From NCBI GenBank assembly GCA_945861385.1, contig CAMAUI010000028.1, positions 1 through 43,207 of the forward strand: DNA of 43,207 nucleotides. The letters run 5' to 3'. The notes under the pieces are model-generated. The model was not told where the DNA came from, ran no database searches, and worked only from the letters and a program-made list of their open reading frames with translations. Shown here piece by piece: positions 8,646 to 17,900 of this stretch (position 1 is its first letter; every line of letters begins with the position of its first letter). The position numbers were made by a program, and so were the translations under genes. Source of the DNA: Prosthecobacter debontii. Lineage in GTDB: Bacteria; Verrucomicrobiota; Verrucomicrobiia; Chthoniobacterales; Chthoniobacteraceae.

Positions 8646-9805
8646 AGCGCCGCATCGTCCTATGGCTCGCGCGGCGCATGGCGAAACTCCGCAGCGGCCC
8701 AGCGGCGGCGATACCTGCGCGCGAGAACATTCGCCGCATCGCGGTTCTGAAGCTGGACCGGATCGGAGACTTCATCCTCGCCACTGCGTTTCTCCGTCCG
8801 CTCGCGGAGCAGTCGCGCGCAGAGGTCACGCTCATCGTGCGAAAGCCGAACGGCTCCATTGCACGGCAGCAATTCCCCGGATGGAAAATCGTCGAGCTGC
8901 CCGCACGCGAAACCGCGTGGCGGAATGCCTTCAGCCAAGGCGTACGCGCACAGCTCGCGGACTTGGAAAAAGCCGATCTGCTCGTGGATTTGCGCGCGTG
9001 GCGCGATTACAGCGACGCCGTCATCGCGAGCTGGGTGCCAGCCGGGTGCCGCGTCGCGGTCGGGAACGCATTCCCGGCCAAGCTCGCCTCTGTGACTTTT
9101 CCTCACGAGGAGCAAATCTATGATCACCTTCTCCCCGGCATCCCATCGCTGCCCGGCGAGGCGCGCGATCTCGCGAACCACCGCGCCCTCCGCAATGCGA
9201 TCCTCGGCGAAAACAGCGCGCCCGCATTTCCAAAACTCGCCGTCCCGCCCGGCGACATCGCCGCGATGGAAAAGCTGCTGCACGACCGCTGCGGCATCGC
9301 CCACGGAGCCCCATACGCCGTCGTCTGCCCAGGCACATCGAGCACCGTCAAAGAATACCCTGCGGCGAAACTCGCCGCCGCCCTCACCGATGGTTTCGCC
9401 GGTTGCGACCTGCCACTGCTCATCGCCGGAACCCCCGAGGACGCACGGACGACGCAACCGCTCCTCGCCGCGCTCGCCGGAAAACTCCGCGCCGTGGATG
9501 CGACCCGCGTTTTTTCCCTGCCACAGCACCTCGCGCTGCTCGCCCGCGCGCGGCTCGTGGTCACGATGGACTCCTGCCACGTCCACATCGCGGGTGCGTT
9601 AAGCGTGCCGTGCGTGTGTGTCCTTGGCGGGGGGCAGTACGGCGAGTTCGGCCCGTGGGGCGAGGGGCCGCTGTTCCGCTGGGTGAGCGAGCCGATGGCG
9701 TGCTATGGTTGTAACTGGCAGTGCATCCACGACCGCCCGCTCTGCGTGCAGGAAATCCCGCCGGCACGCGTCGCCGCAGCGATCCGCGAAGTGCTAGCCG
9801 CGTAG
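8642..9805 (+). CDS. Glycosyltransferase family 9 (ADP-heptose:LPS heptosyltransferase-like)
   Basis: This 387-residue protein follows the GT9 plan. IAVLKLDRIGDFILATAFLR at residues 33-52 is the N-terminal Rossmann signature (xDxIGDxxxxT), followed by LLVDLRAWRDYSD. In the C-terminal domain there are VVCPGTSSTVKEYPAAKLAA, SLPQHLALLARARLVVTMDS and HIAGALSVPCVCVLGGG, matching the heptosyltransferase donor-binding and D-S/TG-H-A-like region. A Cys-rich tail (CYGCNWQCIHDRPLC) is also common in such enzymes. GT9 enzymes add heptose or related sugars to LPS core at the cytoplasmic face. The ATG overlaps the preceding stop. The 3' end overlaps the convergent methyltransferase by 12 bp. Confidence 0.92.
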   Translation: MKRRIVLWLARRMAKLRSGPAAAIPARENIRRIAVLKLDRIGDFILATAFLRPLAEQSRAEVTLIVRKPNGSIARQQFPGWKIVELPARETAWRNAFSQGVRAQLADLEKADLLVDLRAWRDYSDAVIASWVPAGCRVAVGNAFPAKLASVTFPHEEQIYDHLLPGIPSLPGEARDLANHRALRNAILGENSAPAFPKLAVPPGDIAAMEKLLHDRCGIAHGAPYAVVCPGTSSTVKEYPAAKLAAALTDGFAGCDLPLLIAGTPEDARTTQPLLAALAGKLRAVDATRVFSLPQHLALLARARLVVTMDSCHVHIAGALSVPCVCVLGGGQYGEFGPWGEGPLFRWVSEPMACYGCNWQCIHDRPLCVQEIPPARVAAAIREVLAA

Positions 9806-10579
9806 CTTCGCCAGCAGCGCCTCGTGATCCTTCGCGAGCAACGATGGACGGCGGCCCCAGCGCGCAAACCACGGGGCAAGCCTGCCGGAACATGCGAGAC
9901 GGAACCAGAACGGGGAAACTTTCCGCCGTGTGAGGAGGTGGAGGTTGCGGCCATTGGTCAGAAGCCGCATGCCGTGCGGCTCGCCAAGTTTCGCGAGGGC
10001 CGCGCGCGTGTAGAGGGCGACGTGCTGGCCGCTGTCGAGTGCGTAGTACCACCATTCGCCGGGCTTTGGCGGGCCGGGCGGCAGCAATTCGGTGCTGAAG
10101 AAAATGCTGTCGGAACGCGCCGCCATCGCGGTGATGCCTGCGGCCGGATCGGGAAGATGCTCGAAGACCTCGAATGCGGTGAGGGCTTCGTAGCGATCGC
10201 CCGGCTTGTGGATGTAGTCCTGAGCAAAAAGATTTCTGCAAAGCGGATCCTCCCAACGGAAATCATAACCGCGATCCCTCATCAGCCGTGTAAACAGCCC
10301 GTAACCGCCGCCGTAGTCGAGGAAGCGCGCTCCCGCGTCCAAGCAGCGCGTCAGCACCGCGCACGTCACATCGCGGAGAAAAAGATTCCGCCCCACGAGG
10401 CCGATGTCGCTGGCCGTGATCGCCTCGCTGTAAGCCTCGGCGAGCCACGTCGGCTCCTGCGTCTGGATAAAACCGCACGCGCCACAGCGGAAGTAATCCA
10501 CCGGGACGCGGGTCAGCACTTTTGCGGATGAGAAGAGGGCGCTTTCGGCCTGGCAAATTCGGCAGTTCACCGCGGGCAT
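9794..10579 (-). CDS. Class I methyltransferase with N-terminal zinc-ribbon
   Basis: This 261-residue protein starts with a four-cysteine zinc-binding module (CRIC near residue 6 and CGAC near residue 32), as in the Methyltransf_13 group of sugar C-methyltransferases and related enzymes. A Methyltransf_23-like SAM domain follows: FLDYGGGYGLFTRLMRDRGY near residue 86, acidic WEDP after it, and EALTAFEVFEHLPDPAAG near residue 131. It lies opposite to and overlapping the end of the GT9 gene, so it is convergent with the operon rather than part of it. The start ATG at 10579 directly precedes the zinc module and needs no revision. A role in modifying a surface sugar is likely from context. Confidence 0.88.
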   Translation of the reverse strand: MPAVNCRICQAESALFSSAKVLTRVPVDYFRCGACGFIQTQEPTWLAEAYSEAITASDIGLVGRNLFLRDVTCAVLTRCLDAGARFLDYGGGYGLFTRLMRDRGYDFRWEDPLCRNLFAQDYIHKPGDRYEALTAFEVFEHLPDPAAGITAMAARSDSIFFSTELLPPGPPKPGEWWYYALDSGQHVALYTRAALAKLGEPHGMRLLTNGRNLHLLTRRKVSPFWFRLACSGRLAPWFARWGRRPSLLAKDHEALLAKLRG

Positions 10580-10664
10580 TCGTCGGTCGCGCTGCGTGGC
10601 CCGTCAAGCATCGTGCGAGACTGGGGGCTCAACGTCAGTGACGGAATCAACGAGATGGACGGCG

Positions 10665-10790
10665 ATGTTCTCAGTCATCACGGCGAGTCATAATCAGGGG
10701 CGCTTTTTCCGCGGGTGCCTCGAGAGCGTGCGTTCGCAAGGGGTGGGGTTTGAGCAAATCGTGATCTATCGCGCGCGTTCCTCCCGGGAT
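10665..10790 (+). pseudogene. N-terminal remnant of a family 2 glycosyltransferase
   Basis: From ATG 10665 the plus strand encodes MFSVITASHNQGRFFRGCLE followed by SVRSQGVGFEQIVIY. This is the textbook start of GT2 enzymes (xSVITxSxNQGxxLxxCLESVxxQ). The next expected element, the (V)DGGSTDGS block with the first nucleotide-binding Asp, is absent: the frame goes on as RARSSRDPRS and then runs antisense through the convergent NHL gene. Only about 35-40 residues of homologous sequence remain, so the gene was truncated, probably when the region carrying the NHL gene was joined here. Confidence 0.7.
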
Positions 10791-10799
10791 CCGCGCTCG

Positions 10800-11765
10800 C
10801 TATTTGCCCAGCACGAATTTGTGCATGTGGCCGGCCGCGCTCCACTCGGAGATGATGAGGTTGCCGTCTTTGTCCATGCTGCCGCCGTGCGGGCTGTTGC
10901 AGATTCCGTCCTTCCACTGGGCGATGGGGAGGCCGAAATTGGCGCGCTGCTTTGGATCGGGGTTGTCGCCGACCTGGGCGACGATGGCGCCGGTTTTGTC
11001 GAGGACGGTGACGCGGCCCTGAAGTTCGGGAAGGATGGCGTACTCGCCCTTGATGTGGACGGCGGCGGGCATGCGGAGATCTTTCTGGATGACGCGGACG
11101 AAGTTGCCGTCGAGATCCCAATGCTCGACCCGGTTGCTGTTGCGGTTGCAAACGAAGAGGAGGGGCTTTTCACCGCGGGTGTCGAGTGCGATGCCGTGGC
11201 AGGTCTTGAAGCGGCCTTCGGGGGCGCCGGGCCCGCCGAAGGCCTTCACGAACTTCCGGTCCTTGTCGAACTTCAGCACGTAGTTCGAGCCATAACCGTC
11301 GGCCACGAAGATCGAGCCATCCGGCCCCACCGTCACAGCGCAGGGCTTAAACCCGCCCGCGTTCTTGAAGATCGGCGCCCCGTCGTTATTCATCGCCTCC
11401 GGCGGATAAGTGAGCGCCCACTCCTGCGTGCCGTCGAGCTTGAGCTTGATGACCTCGTTCGACTGAGGCCGGGCGGCGTAAATGAACTCCACCCCGTTCT
11501 CTTCACGAATTTCCAGCGCGTGAATCTTCGTGGGTCCGAAGGCGCGGACAAACTTCCCTTCCGGCGAATAGACCACGATGCCGCGCGGCGTGTCGGTGGT
11601 GACGAGGATGTTGCCGGCTTTGTCAATGACAGCGCCGCCGTGGCAGGGGCCGAGCTGTGCGCCGCCGGGGTTTGCCTCGAAGAAGCCGGGTGCGATGGTG
11701 AATTTCAGCTCGGCGGCGAATGCTGCGGCTGCGGTGAATGCGAGAAGAAGGACGATGCGTGTCAT
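10800..11765 (-). CDS. Secreted NHL-repeat / six-bladed beta-propeller protein
   Basis: The chosen ATG at 11765 begins a clean signal peptide (MTRIVLLLAFTAAAAFAA, cleavage after AFA). A longer frame back to 11957 adds a non-conserved Arg/Cys-rich stretch and is rejected. The mature protein of about 300 residues is a chain of propeller blades: GGAVIDKAGNILVTTDTPRG, CAVTVGPDGSIFVADGYGSN with VLKFDKDRKFVKAFG, CHGIALDTRG, and a final PHGGSMDKDGNLIISEW. This is the pattern of NHL/peptidyl-alpha-hydroxyglycine lyase-like proteins common in Verrucomicrobiota and Planctomycetota. The substrate is unknown. It is divergent from the DUF1549/DUF1553 gene across a 219-bp gap, so the two may share a control region. 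Confidence 0.85.
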   Translation of the reverse strand: MTRIVLLLAFTAAAAFAAELKFTIAPGFFEANPGGAQLGPCHGGAVIDKAGNILVTTDTPRGIVVYSPEGKFVRAFGPTKIHALEIREENGVEFIYAARPQSNEVIKLKLDGTQEWALTYPPEAMNNDGAPIFKNAGGFKPCAVTVGPDGSIFVADGYGSNYVLKFDKDRKFVKAFGGPGAPEGRFKTCHGIALDTRGEKPLLFVCNRNSNRVEHWDLDGNFVRVIQKDLRMPAAVHIKGEYAILPELQGRVTVLDKTGAIVAQVGDNPDPKQRANFGLPIAQWKDGICNSPHGGSMDKDGNLIISEWSAAGHMHKFVLGK

Positions 11766-11984
11766 GAGGGGGCGGTTTGTGCTCGGGAGTGCGGTGGAGT
11801 GCAAGCGCGCGTTCAACATTTGGCAGTTGCACGCCCGGCGTGAGCATGAACCCTCCCTCCCCCGCTCGATCCAGCGGGGCGACCTCCGGCATCCATCCCC
11901 GCTGCCGCAAAGAATCTTCAGCCCAAAGAAACCAGGCCGAAACCGGTTGCCCGCCATTAGAGGAAGCCCAAACCTTCATCCATT
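11766..11984. other. Divergent intergenic region between the NHL and DUF1549 genes
   Basis: These 219 bp separate two divergent secreted-protein genes and should hold both promoters. No convincing -35/-10 pair, operator palindrome or strong Shine-Dalgarno sequence was seen by eye. The plus-strand gene begins directly after CATCCATT, without a ribosome-binding site. Confidence 0.4.
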
Positions 11985-14387
11985 ATGAAAACGCTGATCG
12001 CACTCCTGTTCGCCGCCATGCCCATCTTTGGGGCGAATTTCGAGGTGTTCCCATCGGAGGTGAATCTGAAATTCATGCGCGACCGGCAATCCGTCGTGTG
12101 CCGCTTCACCGAGCCAAACGGCGTGCATCGCAACGTGACCGCTGAGGCGAAATTCTCCATCGCTGACGCTGCGAAGGCGAAGTTCGAGAACGGAACCGTC
12201 CGCCCGCTCGCGGATGGGCGGACCTCGCTGAGAGTGCAGTTCAAGGGCGAGACCGTGGAGGTTCCGGTGAAAATCGAGGCCGCAGGGGAGGATCAGCCGG
12301 TTTCCTTCCGTCTCGATGTGATGCCCGTTTTCATGCGGAACTCCTGCAACAGCGGCGGCTGCCACGGTGCCGCGCGCGGCAAGGACGGCTTCCGCCTTTC
12401 GCTTTTCGGGTACAATCCGGATGGCGATTACAACAACATCACGCGCGAGCAGATCGGCCGGCGGATCAACCTTGCGCTGCCGGAGGCCTCGATGCTTCTC
12501 ACAAAGTGCGTGGGCGAGGCGCCGCATTCCGGTGGAAAACTTTTTACGAAGGAGAGCGACAACTACCAAAACATCCTGCGCTGGCTCCAGGCCGGCGCGT
12601 TGAATGACGAGGCTGGGAAGGTCACGAAGCCGACTCACATCGAGATCCTCCCGAAAAGCCTGCTGCTCGAGTCGCCGGACCAGAAATTCCGCATCACCGT
12701 CCGTGCGTTTTATCCCGATGGAACCGACCGGGACGTGACCTCGCTGGCGCTTTTCCTCAGCAGCAACGACGGGTCAGCGAAAATTGACAAGGAGGGCGTG
12801 ATCACGACCGGCCAGCGCGGCGAGGCGTATGTGATGGCGCGGTTTTCGACCTACACAGTCGGCACACAGGTGATCGTGATCCCCAAGGGGCTTCAGTACA
12901 CGAAGCCAAAGACTGAGGAATGGAATTTCGTGGATCAGTTCGTGAACGCGAAGCTCGACAGGCTCCGCATGATCCCGAGCGGGATTTGTGACGATGAAAC
13001 CTTCCTCCGCCGCGCGTTCATTGACATCACCGGCACGCTGCCCACTTCGGACGAGGTGAAGGCTTTCGTGGAAACGAAAAGTGCAACGAAGCGCGCCGCG
13101 AAGATTGACGAGCTGCTGGCCCGGAAGGAATTCGTGGACATCTGGGCCCTGAAGTGGAGCGAACTCCTGCAGGTCCGCACCGACAACAACAACCAGGGCG
13201 CGTACAAGACGGTGCTGGGCTACTACAACTGGATCCGCGAGCAGATCACTCAAAACGTCCCGGTGAATGAAATGGCGCGCAAGGTCATCGCCGCCAATGG
13301 CTCGATCTTCGAGAACCCCGCTGCAAACTACCACCAGCTCGAAACCGATCCGCTGAAGCTCGCCGAGAACACAGCGCAGGCTTTCTTCGGCACGCGCATT
13401 CAATGTGCGCAGTGCCACAACCACCCGTTTGATCGCTGGGAAATGGCGGACTACCGCGGCTTCGTGTCGTTCTTCACGCAGATCGGCCGGAAGAACGGCG
13501 AGGATCCGCGCGAACGCATCATCTTCAACAGCGGCAGCGGCGATGCCCGCCACCCGGTCACCACCGCCGTCGTGCCCCCGCGCTTCCTCGGCGAAGACTG
13601 CGGCGACATCGCCGGCAAGGATCGCAGACAGGTGCTCGCTGACTGGGTGGCTTCGCCGAAAAATCCCTTTTTCCCAAAGCACATCGCGAATCTCGTGTGG
13701 GCCCAGTACATGGGCCGCGGCATCATCGAGCCCGTGGACGACGCGCGCCTCTCGAACCCGCCGAGCAACCCCGAACTGATCGAGGCGCTCGCAGCAAAGC
13801 TCATCGAGTACAACTACGACCTGCGAAAGATCGTGCGGGACGTGTGCAACAGCGCCGCCTACCAGCGGACCACCCGCCCGAATGATTCCAACGCGCTCGA
13901 TGACCGTAACTTTGCCAGGGCCACCATCCGCCGCATGCGCGCCGAGGTCCTCCTCGATTGCATCTCCCAAGTCACCGAGACGAAGGACAAGTATCGCGGC
14001 CTGCCCATGGGCGCGCGCGCCGTCGAGATCGCCGACGGAAAAACCTCGAGCTATTTTCTCACCACCTTTGGCCGTGCCGACCGGGAGACGATCTGCGCGC
14101 GAGAGCAGGTCGGCCCCACACTCAGCCAGGCGCTCGCCATGCTCAACGGCGAAACCGTGGAGGGAAAAATCCAGCAGGGCGGCGTCGTGCAGAAACTCAT
14201 CAAGGCAAACCTGGCCTCGCGCGAAATCGCATCCGAGCTTTTCCTGCGCTGCTTCGGGCGCAACCCCACCGAGCAGGAACTCGCAAAACTCGCGGAAAAA
14301 TGGGGGGTCACCGAGGAGCAGCCCAAGGTTTTCACCGACATTTTCTGGGCGTTGCTGAACGCGAAGGAGTTCATGTTCAACCACTGA
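11985..14387 (+). CDS. PSD1-type DUF1549/DUF1553 protein with Ig-like and cytochrome-like modules
   Basis: This 800-residue protein has a signal peptide (MKTLIALLFAAMPIFGA), then a BIG2/Ig-like segment (residues 25-100). A cytochrome-like block with CNSGGCHG (CxxxCH) lies near residue 119, and a second Ig-like segment at about 215-300. DUF1549 starts near residue 315 (FVDQFVNAKLDRL, FLRRAFIDITGTLPT) and includes CAQCHNHPFDRW with a CxxCH site near residue 473. DUF1553 follows to the end (NLVWAQYMGRGIIEPVDDAR, PSNPELIEALAAK). The family is abundant in Planctomycetota and Verrucomicrobiota and may act in periplasmic oxidation or polymer breakdown, but the reaction is unestablished. Haem attachment at the CxxCH sites is inferred. 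Usually a DUF1501 gene follows; here none does within the window. Confidence 0.92.
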   Translation: MKTLIALLFAAMPIFGANFEVFPSEVNLKFMRDRQSVVCRFTEPNGVHRNVTAEAKFSIADAAKAKFENGTVRPLADGRTSLRVQFKGETVEVPVKIEAAGEDQPVSFRLDVMPVFMRNSCNSGGCHGAARGKDGFRLSLFGYNPDGDYNNITREQIGRRINLALPEASMLLTKCVGEAPHSGGKLFTKESDNYQNILRWLQAGALNDEAGKVTKPTHIEILPKSLLLESPDQKFRITVRAFYPDGTDRDVTSLALFLSSNDGSAKIDKEGVITTGQRGEAYVMARFSTYTVGTQVIVIPKGLQYTKPKTEEWNFVDQFVNAKLDRLRMIPSGICDDETFLRRAFIDITGTLPTSDEVKAFVETKSATKRAAKIDELLARKEFVDIWALKWSELLQVRTDNNNQGAYKTVLGYYNWIREQITQNVPVNEMARKVIAANGSIFENPAANYHQLETDPLKLAENTAQAFFGTRIQCAQCHNHPFDRWEMADYRGFVSFFTQIGRKNGEDPRERIIFNSGSGDARHPVTTAVVPPRFLGEDCGDIAGKDRRQVLADWVASPKNPFFPKHIANLVWAQYMGRGIIEPVDDARLSNPPSNPELIEALAAKLIEYNYDLRKIVRDVCNSAAYQRTTRPNDSNALDDRNFARATIRRMRAEVLLDCISQVTETKDKYRGLPMGARAVEIADGKTSSYFLTTFGRADRETICAREQVGPTLSQALAMLNGETVEGKIQQGGVVQKLIKANLASREIASELFLRCFGRNPTEQELAKLAEKWGVTEEQPKVFTDIFWALLNAKEFMFNH

Positions 14388-14999
14388 ATTGGTGTGTGGG
14401 GGATGGGGATGTTGTGACTTTCGTTGCCGTTTTGTTGCCGTTAATGGCGGAACTCAACGATTGGTTGATTCAGCCGTGTTGCGTTTCGCCGCGCGGCTCG
14501 TTTGCTGTGGATTCCTCCGCGATTCGCGGCGTGTCCGTTGTGATGTCCGTCTCCTCCCGCGCCAGCTCCCCGGCAATGATCCGGTTGGCCAGTCGGGTCG
14601 TGGGAATAGACTCCGCCTTCGCGCGAAAGCAGAGCCGCTTCACGAGGTCACGCCCGAGCTGCGAGGAATACCAGGGTGCTCTTGGCATTGATTGTTTTTT
14701 CATTGGGCGCAGTCCGATTCGAAGACCCGCCCGGCGGGACGGCAGAACCGTACGGCACCCAAGAATAGATAACGCGTATTGGCCGGGAATTGCGGCGTGT
14801 GATGGGGGTGGGATTCCGCTTGCTGGACCGTTCCATTCGAAAGGATCCGACTCGTCCCACCAACCGCGTGCTCGGCTGCGCTTTCTTCCAGGGGGTCGTG
14901 ATAAACCAAGTGGACTCGGCGTATCCCGTGCGGCTCCGCTCTGCACCCAAGGAACGCCGCGGGTGGGCGAAGCATCGGTTCATCAACTGACTCCCGCTC
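14388..14999. other. Weakly coding gap between the DUF1553 gene and the haemagglutinin gene
   Basis: This stretch of just over 600 bp has no long gene with recognisable homology. It starts with G-rich sequence and a tandem GTTGCCGTT (near 14420-14440), contains one plausible small minus-strand gene (14470-14703), and is otherwise a mosaic with many short frames. It probably contains gene debris. No terminator hairpin with a T-run is visible for either flanking gene. Confidence 0.4.
14470..14703 (-). CDS. Small protein, possibly ribbon-helix-helix-like
   Basis: From ATG 14703 the minus strand encodes 77 residues. The middle, PWYSSQLGRDLVKRLCFRAK followed by AESIPTTRLANRIIAGEL, reads like a short beta-strand plus two helices, in the style of ribbon-helix-helix (CopG/Arc-like) proteins, with a polar tail of about 30 residues. 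Another ATG at 14688 is in frame. There is no strong ribosome-binding site, and the match rests on pattern only. If real it would be an orphan, without an adjacent toxin or partner gene. It may also be a remnant. Confidence 0.4.
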   Translation of the reverse strand: MKKQSMPRAPWYSSQLGRDLVKRLCFRAKAESIPTTRLANRIIAGELAREETDITTDTPRIAEESTANEPRGETQHG

Positions 15000-17900
15000 T
15001 TAGCTCCCGCCGTAGCCGAGGACTTCGACGACGATGATGCTCGGCGGCTCGGTGCGCTGGACGACTTCTTCGCGCTTTTCCTCGTCCTTCCGCGCGGGGT
15101 CGGTGGTCGGTTTGTTGTTGTCCGCAGGCTGAGGCGGCGGCGGCGGGGGCGAGATGGCCACACTCGCACTCGGCGGGGCGCTGGGTGCGCCGGAGGTGCT
15201 TCCGGAGACCTGAATGTTCTCGGCGTTTTTCACGATGTTCGCGGCGATGTTGAGGTTGCCGGAGCTGCGGATGCCGGCATCACCGGCGTCAATCGCCCCC
15301 TTCGGTGCGATGAGGTCCACGCTGCCGGGTTCGAGGCCGGCGACGGTGGCGAGCACGCCGATGCCGCCGCCGGTGGCGAGGCCGGCGAGGTCGGGCTTGA
15401 TGTCGGCGCTGCCGGGGTCAATCGCCACGCGCGTCGGCGGTGCGCTGGCGACGGTCTTTGACGAGGTGCCGGCGGCGATGTCGCCGTTGCTCGACCATAT
15501 GATTTCGTTGCCGCCTTTCAGCGTGAAAATACGCGACGTGCCGAGCGTGACGCTGCCATCCGAGAAGATGTGAATGTTGCCGCCGCTCTCGGTGAGGATG
15601 CCCTGATCCAGCGACTGGCCGCCGCCCGCGTCGAAGCCGACGATGATTTTTCCGCCCGGCGCGAAGATGCTCACGTTGCCGCCCTGCGCGGTCTTGATTT
15701 GCCGCGCGGTGAGCGAGATGTCGCCCTCCCAATCCGTGCCGGGGAAAAGCTGCTCGATGGCTGCGTAGCCCGCGTCGTAGTTGCCGAAGTTCGGGCTGCT
15801 CTCGTCGTTCCGGTCGCGGCCTGCGTCGCGGAGCATGAGGTAGAAAATTTCGAGCGCGGCGAGGTTGCGGAGTTCTTCGGGCAGCGCGGCGAAGTCGCCG
15901 CCCGCGGTGCCGAGGATTTCCGCTAGGTCGGCGGTGTAGCGCGTGTTGCCGTCGAGGCCCGTGGCGAAGGTCAAGAAGTCGAGCGCGCTGTCGCCGAGGC
16001 CGCCGCTCGGGCCGACGCCCGCGCCGATGACGAGGTTCGCGCCCTCGAAGGGCAGGAACGGGTTCCGCGCGTTGCCGATGCTGGCGATGCCCGCGCCGAT
16101 GCCGTTGCCCGCGGGCTTTGCGGTGCCGAGGTCCAGGTTGCGTCCGGCGAGGACTTCGAGCGTGCCGGGGCCGGCGATTTGCAAGTCGCCCGCGAGCGGC
16201 GTGGAGCTGGTGTTGAGCGCGTTGCCGGGCGAGGTGGCGAGCACGCGCGCGGGTGAATTGGCGTTGTAGGCGACGATATCGCGCCCGGCGGCGACGATAC
16301 TCACGTCGTCGTCCGAGGTATTTTGAATGTAGAGCGCGACATCGGTGATGTCGTTGCCCGCGAAGACGCGCGCGGCCTTTGGCGAGAACAGCGTGAGACC
16401 CTGGATGTCGCCGTCGCCCGCGTAAATGCGGAGCGGCTCGGTGTCGCCCGCGTGCAGCAGGCCGGGCGCGTGGAGCGCCTGTTTCACGGGCAGCGCGCTG
16501 TTCGTCGCGCCGCTCTCGGCAAAGAGCGCGTCGAACGAAGTGTAAATGCCGAGGCCGGTCTGCGAGGCCGCGCCGCCTGCGGTGCCCGCGATGGTCTGGT
16601 TCGCGAATGGCGTCGCGATGCCGAAGATGCTCGTGGGGTTGGCGTCGGAGAGATTGATGCGCGAGACGGCCCACGCGCCGGTCGTGACGCCGTTGGGCGT
16701 GGTGAAGCCGGTGAGGTTCAGGCCATTCACCGCGCCCGCCGCCGCGAGGGTCAGGCCGCCTTTCGCAGAGGGCGAAAGCGTGAGATTGCCGACGATGTTG
16801 ATGTCGCCAGCAAACGCTGTCGTTTCCAGCGAACCCGGCATGAGCGAGGCGACGGTGGTGAAGGGCACGACGCTGTTTTCGTTCAGCCGCAGCCACGGCT
16901 GGTAGGCCGAAGCGGTGTTGCCCTGCGTGTTGAGCAGCAGTTCGTTTTGGAACCACGCAAGCATCATTGGCGTCGCGTCGGTGATGCCCGCGCTCGGCAG
17001 CGTGGCGGCGAGGCGGAGCGTCACGTCGCCACTGAGCGAGGTGGCGCTGACGCCGCTGTCCGCCGCGTAGGTGGAAAAATATGTCTTGTACCAGAACGTG
17101 TTGTTGTAGCCGCCGGGCAGCAGGAAGGGATTCACCGCCGGGCCGAGCAGCAGGTCGCCGCGCGCGCTGACCTCGAAACGACCTTTGCCGATGAACAGCG
17201 AGGTGGGCAGCCACGTCTGCTCCGCGAGCGGCGCGGAGCCGGTGAGAATCGTAAGCGATGGCGAGCGCGTGCCGTTTGTAGTCACATCGCCGCCCGCCGC
17301 GAGCGTGCCGTGGCCGCGCTCAATGTAATAGACACCGCCGTCAATGTTCGCGCCCGCGCGCACGCTCACGTCTCCGCCGCCGAGTTCGACAAGCGTCGCC
17401 GCGTCGGGAGCGCCCTTCGCCATGCGCGCGTTCGTCGGCGCGACGGCGTCCACGTTCGCGACGTGGCGGCCTGCGTCGAGCGACACGTTGCCGCCGCCGA
17501 GCGCGCCGACGCCCTCGAAGAAATTCGAGAAGTCCACCCACCACGTCGTCGAGGCCGCATCGCCAAAGCGCGCGGTGCCGAACTGCCCGGTGAGCGGGTC
17601 AATGAAGCCGCGGCGGTAGAGCCAGTTCACGGGGAGCTGGCGCGAGGAGTCTGCGATGAGCTGGCTCGACGCGTTGCGCGTGTAGTGCGCGATGTCGTTT
17701 CCGGCGGTGATGCTCACGTTGCCGCCGCCGAGCGTGTATTGCGCGGCGTAGCCGGGCGTTTGCTGGAGTGCACCGAGGAAGACCTGGCCGCCCGCGCCAT
17801 TGAGGACCGGCACATCGAAAGTGCCGCCCATCGTCGCGTCGGCGACCTGCGTGCCTGCGGTGAAGATGACGGAGAACTGATTGAGCAACTGCACATCGCG

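Noticed and set aside
10800..11957. Longer start at 11957 for the NHL protein
   Set aside because: The extra 64 residues are Arg/Cys-rich and precede a perfect signal peptide at 11765.
12774..14384. 536-codon minus-strand open frame
   Set aside because: Antisense shadow of the DUF1549/DUF1553 gene, which has clear motifs and a signal peptide.
14700..14780. Possible tRNA 3' end (TTCGAATC followed by CTGCGCCCA on the minus strand)
   Set aside because: The bases flanking the T-loop-like sequence do not pair as a T-stem, and no matching acceptor arm lies about 70 bases upstream.
15418..17214. 598-codon minus-strand frame overlapping the end of the exoprotein gene
   Set aside because: A different frame on the same strand, extremely Arg/His-rich and without beta-helix pattern, so it is a shadow.
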